The position numbers and the translations under genes were made by a program. The notes under the pieces are model-generated. The model was not told where the DNA came from and searched no databases. It saw only the letters and a list, made by a program, of their open reading frames with translations. A DNA stretch of 5,449 bases from Candidatus Cloacimonadota bacterium (GTDB lineage Bacteria; Cloacimonadota; Cloacimonadia; JGIOTU-2; B8-G9). Positions within the stretch are counted from its first letter, which is position 1. Every line of letters begins with the position of its first letter. Below are positions 1-5,422 of the stretch, one piece after another. Location: NCBI GenBank assembly GCA_003647765.1, contig QMNM01000130.1:1-5449 (forward strand), given 5' to 3'.

Positions 1-3000
1 AGAAGTTTTATTAGAGTTGATACTATAGCCAATAATTTTGCCTTGATTGCCGCCATAAATATCGTCAGGCACAATAAATGTGCCAGTATAATTTCCAAGA
101 GAATCAGACACATAGCCACGATATATTGGTTTGCCCGTCTTTGTGTATGAATATACATAAGAAACATTGCCTATTTGATATACATATTCTGCGGCATAAT
201 TTGTATCATAGACAATTATGTATGTTTTGTCATTATAATTACTATCATCAATGCTACCGTGAATACTAACTGTCTGTCTGGCCTTTAAGCTATCTAAATC
301 TTTTGCACTCGCGAACTGATACGAATGAGGAAATTGTAAATAAGTAAGTGGGTCGCCTAATAAAACATAAAACCTATTATTCCCAGCAATGCCAGAATTT
401 TCAGATTTAGCACTTACAATTGCATTACCTAACGAGTAACCATTATTTATTATATACTTATTCATATCATTGCAAAGAGTTGTGTTTGACTCTCCACTAC
501 ATCCTCTGGTAGCAGCAAAAGAAGCAATTGCACCTTTATCTTTAACTCTCAACATCATTTCAGCCATAGATTCATAAGTAAAAGCATCAAAATGTCCTAC
601 ATCACAGGAAGCAGCCACAAAATAGGCAAGCTTATTCCCATTATGAAGTTGGGAAATATCACGACTTGCTCTAAAATATTCTTCATCTCCAAGTAAATCA
701 TAACCACCATGACCAATATAATAAAATAGAATAATGCCATCATTAAATGTGGTAATAACATCCCTTCGGGCAAGTGGCTTATTCAAAAATTCATCCAATG
801 GATATTCAATTCCATATATTTTATTCATCTCAAAAAAATGGGATAACATATTTGTCCCAGTTTCTGCTTGAGTTGTATGCATCATCTCATTATACGAATA
901 TTTTCCTTGTTTGAAATTATCATCAGCAACAAATAATACTCTGTCTTTCCAGAATCCAAATTCTGGATCTAAATGGTAATTTATTATCTTGTCAATAATA
1001 ATCTGTAATTCATCCGTTGTTTGACAAGGCAATCGTCCAATCATAATTTCCGGCTCTGATGCTTGTGTTAAATAGACAAAATAATCATCAGATACAACTG
1101 TTGCTTTTTGGAAAGGCGGTATTTTATTCGCATTTCTTAGTTCTCCTGAATAATTACGAAAATCTACTGAACCATCACCTACTAAAAGCAGATAATCTAC
1201 TAACTCACCATTATAATATGACTTTATGTATTTCATATAATTTCTAATAGCTATCGGGTCAATCAGTCCCCAGGAAAATTCATCATATACATCTTGCAAT
1301 TTTATTGTCTTTACAATAATATCATTATATTCTCTATGGAATTGAGCTAATTCCTCAGATTGGTTATAAAATTCTTCTGGCGTTATAATTATCATATCAA
1401 CAGCACTAATATTAGTGCGTAAATCCGACAGATTGTCCTCAACAATTTGTGATGGTGTTAAATAAGCTCCATTTGAAACTGCCCAATAATTATAATCATC
1501 ATCTCCAATACTATCAACAAAAGTAATATTATTGCCAACTCTTTGATAATCTGTAATTCGTTTAACATTGTCAAAATCATAGACCTTAAAAAGATTGAAC
1601 TTAGTTTCATCTACATTTTTTAGTGCAATCTCAAATACCTGATTTGTTTCTGGCAGTGTAAATTTCAGTGCTTTATGTTCAGCATCATAAGTGCGATAGT
1701 ATTCAATTTCGTAATAATCAAGATAAATATCTTTATTAAATATCTCTATTCTTAATGTATTATTCCCCTCTTTCATATTGTCAATTACACAATTGATTTC
1801 ACTTGCTGAAGAGCTGAGCGTAACATTAGCAGTAAGAATATTATTAACATAAAGTTTGACTTGCGCATTAGAAGCTTTTGGTTGCACTCTTACAGTAATT
1901 TGTTGTTCTTTAGAATTGTCTATTTTATCCACATTGAAATTATAGTTATAAGAATTGTTATTATATAATGTAGTCCAATACCAATAAAAGTCCTCTCCAT
2001 CTTCATTGATATTATTCTCCTCAAAATGTTCAGTATGTAAATAGCTATCAGCAGAATCAGATGATGTGCTTGTAGTTTGATTGATCTCTATTCTTTTGGG
2101 CGGGTCTGCAAAACTAGTATTATAAGTCAGCCAATAAATATTGTCAGAAGTGTACGGATTATAATATAGTCCATATTCTTTATTAACTTCCCAGCCATCA
2201 GTATCGCGAGCATAGAAGTAAATAACATCACTGTTATCAAAAGAGCCATCAGCTTCACCAGTAATATAAATAGGGATTTCTTTTAATTCCAATTCCTGAT
2301 AATTGTAGTCCTTGTCCAGACAATAGCCGCCAGCATTAAAAATTCTTATAGTTTGAGGATCTAAATCATCTACAAATATTCCAGCATTTTTTAATTGATT
2401 TTTAGTAATCTCGTAAATACCATCTTGTGTAATTGGAATCTTGAACCATCTATCTGCACAGGCGAAAGGTGAACTCGGAACTTGCTTATCGCATTTAATC
2501 ATCCAATTTTTCCCAATGTCATAATTAATAAGCACATTTTTGTAGACATTCTCAAACTCTGATTTTTCATAAGAAAATTTTTTCTCTTTATTCCCTTTGA
2601 TATTGATTGTCAATTGGAATTCTTTTTGCACTTGTAGTTTTCCATTTACATATTTAAAAGGATGAATGAATATAGTGCCTAAAATGAAATGTCTCCAAAG
2701 GATTGGGTCTTTCGTTGTAATCAGTTCAGCTGCTAAAAACTTACTATACTTTTCTCTATTTATTTCATAAACATATTTAGATGTCTCTTCATCTGGGATA
2801 ATTTTTGGTAAAGGGGCAATCGGTTTGGAAAGCGTTATGGACTCGCTTTTCCCTGGTTTTACATAATAATCGTATCTGCCATTTTCAGGAAGAGCAAAGC
2901 TAAATTCTATCACAGGCAGCATCGGCTCACCTGGCTCACCCGGAAAATAACAATTGTCAGAACTGATAAAAGCAAACTCATTATCATATCGTATTTTATA

Positions 3001-3120
3001 ATCTTCCAAGTAAAATTGTATGACTATCTGATCTTCTGTGGATTTAATTTTCTGAACATTTGCTCCAAATAATAAAAGCGAGTATGTTAGATATAGTATT
3101 AAGATACTTATTTTTTTCAT
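1..3120 (-). CDS. Peptidase C25 (gingipain/PorU-like) secreted cysteine protease, C-terminus cut by window edge
   Basis: The frame is open for 1,040 residues from ATG at 3120 to the left edge with no stop, so the C-terminus is missing. The start is supported by AGGAG five bases upstream (3126-3130). Residues 1-20 form a signal peptide (MKK, then a hydrophobic core ending LLLFGA), implying Sec export. A GEPGEPMLP motif (61-69), a WFKIPITQDGIYEIT segment (225-239) and DVIYFYARDTDGW (298-310) match the N-terminal region of PorU-type proteins. The C25 domain spans about 570-930: LLVGDGSVDFR (645-655), IGRLP (694-698), the catalytic His in YIGHGG (His804), the catalytic Cys in FVAASCD (Cys839), and the closing LLGDP (920-924). 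The His-Cys spacing of 35 is close to that of gingipains. A beta-rich, Ig-like stretch follows from about 940. In known systems PorU is the outer-membrane sortase that removes type IX secretion signals; gingipain-like effectors are the alternative, and the missing C-terminus would help decide. Family is confident, PorU role moderate. Confidence 0.9.
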   Translation of the reverse strand, partial: MKKISILILYLTYSLLLFGANVQKIKSTEDQIVIQFYLEDYKIRYDNEFAFISSDNCYFPGEPGEPMLPVIEFSFALPENGRYDYYVKPGKSESITLSKPIAPLPKIIPDEETSKYVYEINREKYSKFLAAELITTKDPILWRHFILGTIFIHPFKYVNGKLQVQKEFQLTINIKGNKEKKFSYEKSEFENVYKNVLINYDIGKNWMIKCDKQVPSSPFACADRWFKIPITQDGIYEITKNQLKNAGIFVDDLDPQTIRIFNAGGYCLDKDYNYQELELKEIPIYITGEADGSFDNSDVIYFYARDTDGWEVNKEYGLYYNPYTSDNIYWLTYNTSFADPPKRIEINQTTSTSSDSADSYLHTEHFEENNINEDGEDFYWYWTTLYNNNSYNYNFNVDKIDNSKEQQITVRVQPKASNAQVKLYVNNILTANVTLSSSASEINCVIDNMKEGNNTLRIEIFNKDIYLDYYEIEYYRTYDAEHKALKFTLPETNQVFEIALKNVDETKFNLFKVYDFDNVKRITDYQRVGNNITFVDSIGDDDYNYWAVSNGAYLTPSQIVEDNLSDLRTNISAVDMIIITPEEFYNQSEELAQFHREYNDIIVKTIKLQDVYDEFSWGLIDPIAIRNYMKYIKSYYNGELVDYLLLVGDGSVDFRNYSGELRNANKIPPFQKATVVSDDYFVYLTQASEPEIMIGRLPCQTTDELQIIIDKIINYHLDPEFGFWKDRVLFVADDNFKQGKYSYNEMMHTTQAETGTNMLSHFFEMNKIYGIEYPLDEFLNKPLARRDVITTFNDGIILFYYIGHGGYDLLGDEEYFRASRDISQLHNGNKLAYFVAASCDVGHFDAFTYESMAEMMLRVKDKGAIASFAATRGCSGESNTTLCNDMNKYIINNGYSLGNAIVSAKSENSGIAGNNRFYVLLGDPLTYLQFPHSYQFASAKDLDSLKARQTVSIHGSIDDSNYNDKTYIIVYDTNYAAEYVYQIGNVSYVYSYTKTGKPIYRGYVSDSLGNYTGTFIVPDDIYGGNQGKIIGYSINSNKTS

Positions 3121-3193
3121 AACAACTCCTGAAAGAATCCATTTCAGATAGAAATGTCTTTGTAGAAAATTATTCATAATAAAGCCACGAATT

Positions 3194-3221
3194 AAAATAT
3201 TTATTTTTTGATGCTTGTCAA
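3194..3221 (-). promoter_or_regulatory. Candidate sigma70-type promoter for the C25 peptidase gene
   Basis: On the minus strand a perfect TTGACA -35 box (3216-3221) is followed after 16 bases by TATTTT (3194-3199) as a -10 box. It sits downstream of the rpsT terminator and about 75 bases before the peptidase ATG, the expected place for an independent promoter. The -10 box matches only 4 of 6 consensus positions in AT-rich DNA, so this is inference from sequence. Confidence 0.5.
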
Positions 3222-3261
3222 ATTTCTTCGTGTTATTTGTGGCTAATAATTTTTGATATGC

Positions 3262-3293
3262 TAAAATTAAGGCGAGATGACATTATCTCGCCT
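3262..3293 (-). terminator. Intrinsic terminator of rpsT
   Basis: A perfect 9-bp stem (AGGCGAGAT at 3285-3293 as read on the minus strand, pairing with 3270-3278) with a 6-base loop is followed on the minus strand by TTAATTTTAG. The stem starts within the rpsT stop codon TAG (3292-3294), so stop and terminator overlap. The T-run is interrupted but adequate. It separates rpsT from the peptidase gene. The reverse orientation lacks a T-run after the stem, so the terminator works in the minus direction only. Confidence 0.8.
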
Positions 3294-3549
3294 ATTGAGT
3301 TTGTTGAGCTGCAAGCTTTGCAATTCTTGACTTTCTTCGTGAAGCATTATTTTTATGAATGATTCCTTTTTTTACTGCTTTATCAAGTAAAGCGTAAATA
3401 TTAGGAAGCAATTTTTCCATTTCTGCTTTTGAATCCAATGCTTTGAAGTTTTTTATAGATGTCCTTATTGTTTTTTTTACAAATTTATTCCTTTCTCTTT
3501 TATTAGCATCAGAGCGTAATCGTTTTTCACAGGACTTATGATGTGGCAC
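3292..3549 (-). CDS. rpsT: 30S ribosomal protein S20
   Basis: Encodes an 85-residue basic protein that binds 16S rRNA in the small-subunit body; S20 is usually about 85-90 residues. The N-terminus reads (M)PHHKSCEKRLRSDANKRERN, matching the HKS-x-x-KR-x-R core near the S20 start. The C-terminal KKGIIHKNNASRRKSRIAKLA (residues about 61-81) is the family's most recognisable block. I chose GTG at 3547-3549 because a perfect AGGAGG lies four bases upstream and because S20 proteins begin one residue before this PHHKS segment. An in-frame ATG at 3594 would add 15 non-homologous residues (MFTPSQPKIKKIGGI) and lies inside a hairpin loop with no ribosome site, so that extension is rejected. An A8 run falls inside the gene (3471-3478 as T on the plus strand). 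The gene has its own terminator and looks monocistronic. Confidence 0.97.
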   Translation of the reverse strand: MPHHKSCEKRLRSDANKRERNKFVKKTIRTSIKNFKALDSKAEMEKLLPNIYALLDKAVKKGIIHKNNASRRKSRIAKLAAQQTQ

Positions 3550-3553
3550 TATT

Positions 3554-3559
3554 CCTCCT
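3554..3559 (-). promoter_or_regulatory. Ribosome binding site of rpsT, decides GTG start
   Basis: A perfect AGGAGG on the minus strand is followed by AATA and then GTG. No comparable Shine-Dalgarno sequence precedes the upstream in-frame ATG at 3592-3594. This fixes the S20 start at the GTG and makes 3550-3594 untranslated leader. Confidence 0.9.
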
Positions 3560-3581
3560 ATTTTTTTGATTTTAGGTTGCG

Positions 3582-3667
3582 ACGGTGTAAACATCGAAGC
3601 TTCACACCGTGAAATAACTTAAAATAAACGCCAGAAGATTAATAAAAATGGTTCTATTTCACGGGGT
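3582..3667 (-). promoter_or_regulatory. rpsT leader with two competing helices (candidate regulatory RNA element)
   Basis: Read on the minus strand, 3664-3655 (CCGTGAAATA) pairs perfectly with 3616-3607 over 10 bp, and two more pairs form beyond one mismatch (3667-3666 with 3604-3605). The segment 3610-3604 (ACGGTGT) can instead pair perfectly over 7 bp with 3588-3582 (ACACCGT), leaving a 15-base loop. Both helices use 3604-3610, so they exclude each other. The element ends about 22 bases before the AGGAGG. S20 is known to repress its own translation in Escherichia coli. A regulatory switch here is inference; neither helix visibly covers the ribosome binding site. Confidence 0.4.
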
Positions 3668-3804
3668 AAATCAATAAAAGAACACTAAATCCTCTTTTGA
3701 ATATGGCTCTTTAGAACGCTTTTCTTAGCATGTTGGTTTCGCTTTTGTAATCTGACAAAGTAAATATAAGTAAATATCAAAGAAGAAGTTATGTTTTTTG
3801 CTAT

Positions 3805-3860
3805 GGAGTCCAGCTCTTCAAAACTGGAATTAAAGAGCTTTCTTTGAAGAGAAGGTCTCC
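3805..3860. ncRNA. Strong intergenic hairpin, possible structured RNA or processing site
   Basis: Outer arms GGAGTCC (3805-3811) and GGTCTCC (3854-3860) pair at 6 of 7 positions. After a 2x2 internal loop, CTCTTCAAA (3814-3822) pairs perfectly with TTTGAAGAG (3843-3851), leaving a 20-base loop. Flanking GTTTTT and AAAAAC (from 3793 and to 3866) could extend the stem past a bulge. Neither strand has a T-run after the stem, so it is not a standard intrinsic terminator. It lies 44 bases after the nfeD-like stop. It may be an RNase III-type processing site, an RNA 3'-end stabiliser, a small RNA or only an inverted repeat; the sequence does not decide. Confidence 0.35.
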
Positions 3861-3903
3861 AAAAACTAAGAAAATATATTGATAACTACTTATGAAATTT
3901 GTA

Positions 3904-4149
3904 TTATAATTTGTAATTTTTATCTAAATAATGTATCCTTTTTATAAATATTTTGCGAAGCAGCAAAAGTATTAGTATAGATAAAATAACAAAAACTATA
4001 ATTATTTGCAAGAAAGATACTGTGGGAAAAATTACAATAATTAAAGCACTAATAATGGCAGAAATTCCTGTACTAAGGAAAAAAAAACCGTGAAAAAATA
4101 TCTCCAAGAAAATGCATATTATTCCACCAATTATCCAATATAAACTCAC
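3904..4149 (-). CDS. Short NfeD-like membrane protein, lacking the OB-fold domain
   Basis: An 81-residue, very hydrophobic protein with three predicted membrane segments at about 4-18, 22-40 and 46-64, then a short basic tail (RKIFIKRIHYLDKNYKL). The pattern LYWIIGGIICIFLEIFF-HGFFFLSTGISAIISALI resembles the membrane region of NfeD/YbbK-family proteins, with an acidic residue in the first helix and a G-F-F-L turn before the second. Typical NfeD short forms are about 140-150 residues and end in a cytoplasmic OB-fold, which is absent here and not found in other frames downstream. NfeD proteins usually work beside membrane SPFH or protease partners; none is visible here. The start is GTG (4147-4149) within a GTGA overlap with the upstream stop, with AAGGAG five bases upstream (4155-4160), so it is translationally coupled to the DUF4349-like gene. 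A run of nine T (minus strand, 4079-4087) encodes Gly21-Phe24. A small unrelated membrane protein is the alternative. Confidence 0.65.
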   Translation of the reverse strand: MSLYWIIGGIICIFLEIFFHGFFFLSTGISAIISALIIVIFPTVSFLQIIIVFVILSILILLLLRKIFIKRIHYLDKNYKL

Positions 4150-5147
4150 CTATTCTCCTTATCTACATTATTCTTTTCTTCTTCTCCTTCATCCTCTTCT
4201 GGTTTAGCATCTTTCCTGATATATTTTTTAATTACCTTGCGTTTTTTCTCACCATAGCCAGAACTACCATAATCGTAATTTCCATAGCCACTGTATCCAC
4301 CGTAACCGTATTTACCATATTTATATCCGTATCTACTTGCAGATACTTTTGTCTTAACACCAGCGGTTACTAATAATTTATCCATAATTATATAAATGCC
4401 ATACATAGCAGTAAGTGCAATTAAACTAATAATAAAGCTTACTGCTGTCCATCCTAAGAATGATTTAAATCTAGTTAATTGTCCTTTCATTGAGCTGGGT
4501 TGTAGTAACTTAGTCATCTGAATTCGCGCTAACACAAAATCCCTTCTTCTATTTCGTTCTTGTATTATTTTTTGTAATGAATCAATTTTACTTCCAACAA
4601 GACTAATATTCACCTGTATCTCTCTAATCTGTCTTGGTGTTAGACGCTCATTTTTATATTGCCTTAGATATACCTTTTCCGTCTCTTTTAGATTCTCTAC
4701 CTCTTTTTCTAAATTCTTCGTATCAGTTCCACTATTTGTAACCAACTCCTGTGAAGCTGGTTTCGGGTTAGTAGTTAATTCATTTAATACTTCATCATAT
4801 TTATCTTTTGGTATCTCTAAAATATAATCTGAATATGAGGCAGAATGTTTATTGAAACGAGTACCTAACTGGTATTTGTCTATAATATTACGAATTTGTT
4901 TATCTGCCTTGGCAAAGTTATTGGTTTTTTCAGTTTCTTTGATTTGATAAACTAGGTTAATATTGGTCTCATAGTCAGAAGACGCAAATATCTTATCTGC
5001 TTTAGTCTTTCTGTGAACTGCTGTACTGGGTTTTGAAATAAAAGTTTTAAGAATATTTGATTTGGATATACCAATTATTATAGAAAACAATGTTACACCG
5101 ATAAGTATAATATTTCTTACTTTTTTACTAATATAAATTGCTGCCAT
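4146..5147 (-). CDS. DUF4349-like membrane protein with coiled coil and Tyr/Gly-rich tail
   Basis: A 333-residue protein starting at ATG 5145-5147, with GGAGG nine bases upstream (5157-5161). A first membrane segment (about 11-28) follows a basic N-terminus. Residues 55-135 form a mixed alpha/beta region containing YILEIPKDKYDEVLNEL (108-124), which resembles the 'VP..f..vl..L' segment of DUF4349. A charged coiled coil follows (about 143-212: LEKEVENLKE, then VGSKIDSLQKIIQERNRRRD), then a second membrane segment (about 232-256). This order, periplasmic domain then coiled coil then C-terminal membrane helix, is that of DUF4349 proteins, whose function is not established. The tail is unusual: 273-299 has ten tyrosines among glycines, followed by a basic patch (301-312) and an acidic end (316-324). 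By the positive-inside rule, both termini should be cytoplasmic. Tyr-rich tails also occur on Wzc-type tyrosine kinases, but no kinase or Walker motif is present. The TGA stop overlaps the next gene's GTG, implying an operon. Confidence 0.72.
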   Translation of the reverse strand: MAAIYISKKVRNIILIGVTLFSIIIGISKSNILKTFISKPSTAVHRKTKADKIFASSDYETNINLVYQIKETEKTNNFAKADKQIRNIIDKYQLGTRFNKHSASYSDYILEIPKDKYDEVLNELTTNPKPASQELVTNSGTDTKNLEKEVENLKETEKVYLRQYKNERLTPRQIREIQVNISLVGSKIDSLQKIIQERNRRRDFVLARIQMTKLLQPSSMKGQLTRFKSFLGWTAVSFIISLIALTAMYGIYIIMDKLLVTAGVKTKVSASRYGYKYGKYGYGGYSGYGNYDYGSSGYGEKKRKVIKKYIRKDAKPEEDEGEEEKNNVDKENR

Positions 5148-5174
5148 TAACTAATTCCTCCATATTTTATTTAT

Positions 5175-5201
5175 TTTTTACCACTAATTTTACTCTGTCA
5201 A
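5175..5201 (-). promoter_or_regulatory. Candidate promoter for the DUF4349/NfeD operon
   Basis: On the minus strand a perfect TTGACA (5196-5201) is followed after 15 bases by TAAAAA (5175-5180). The spacing is short and the -10 box poor, so only the -35 box is persuasive. The predicted transcript would start just upstream of the GGAGG at 5157-5161, giving a short leader. A perfect TATAAT at 5320-5325 (minus) inside the palindrome block is an alternative, but has no good -35 partner. Confidence 0.35.
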
Positions 5202-5312
5202 GTTACAGAAGTGTGAGTATTGATGCCACGCCAAGGATCAAGAATAGAATAATTTTTACATTTTATACTTATTGATCTTAACACATTATGTAATGGTGTT
5301 TTATTTAGTGAG

Positions 5313-5368
5313 ATACAGGATTATAAATCCTGTATGATCATACAAATCCTGTAAGATCAAGTTGATCT
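5313..5368. repeat. Nested palindromes and 19-bp direct repeat (AATCCTGTA units)
   Basis: Three palindromes are packed together. ATACAGGATT (5313-5322) pairs with AATCCTGTAT (5326-5335) across a 3-base loop. TGTATGATCATACA (5331-5344) is a perfect 14-bp palindrome. AGATCAA (5354-5360) pairs with TTGATCT (5362-5368) across one base. Two 19-bp direct units start at 5326 and 5345 and match at 14 of 19 positions (AATCCTGTA then GATCA). The 9-mer thus occurs twice direct and once inverted. The structure suits an operator for a dimeric regulator or an interspersed intergenic repeat. I recall AATCCTGT-type repeats from environmental bacterial genomes but cannot check that here. Confidence 0.6.
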
Positions 5369-5422
5369 GTGTATTGACCTACGGAGTTTTAACAAGATAG
5401 TATTACATAGCTGCAGCCTAAT

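Larger units (their letters stand above)
3550..3903. other. 354-base noncoding interval between the nfeD-like gene and rpsT
   Basis: I see no plausible gene on either strand. From right to left the interval holds the downstream end of the DUF4349/NfeD transcript, a 56-base hairpin (3805-3860), an AT-rich stretch containing a 16-mer that recurs near the right edge (3748-3763), and the rpsT leader helices (3582-3667). No convincing terminator for the upstream operon and no convincing -35/-10 pair for rpsT could be identified. A TTGTCA at 3753-3758 (minus) lacks a good -10 partner at 16-18 bases. Confidence 0.7.

Noticed and set aside
78-269. Plus-strand open frame of 63 codons
   Set aside because: It is fully antisense to the C25 peptidase gene, has no ribosome site, and has a composition (His, Cys and Tyr rich) typical of an antisense shadow.
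1059-1247. Plus-strand open frame of 62 codons
   Set aside because: It is antisense to the C25 catalytic-domain coding sequence and shows no family resemblance or start signals.
3550-3594. N-terminal extension of S20 from ATG at 3594
   Set aside because: It has no ribosome binding site and lies in a hairpin loop, and the added residues do not resemble any S20 N-terminus.
3805-3860. Selenocysteine-tRNA-like segment with CTTCAAA (TCA anticodon) in a hairpin
   Set aside because: The TCCAG/CTGGA stem encloses a 10-base rather than 7-base loop, there is no T-loop (TTCGA-type) sequence, and no acceptor stem of the right length. It is not a tRNA.
3805-3860. Intrinsic terminator for the DUF4349/NfeD operon
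   Set aside because: The stem is strong, but on the minus strand it is followed by ATAGCAAAAAAC and on the plus strand by AAAAACTAAG, so neither side has the required T-run.
3550-3903. OB-fold of the nfeD-like gene lost by a frameshift
   Set aside because: Reading on past the stop at 3904 in all three minus frames gives early stops and no OB-fold-like sequence, so a simple frameshift does not explain the short length.
5313-5368. CRISPR array
   Set aside because: There are only two imperfect 19-bp units directly abutting with no spacers, and no cas genes are present.
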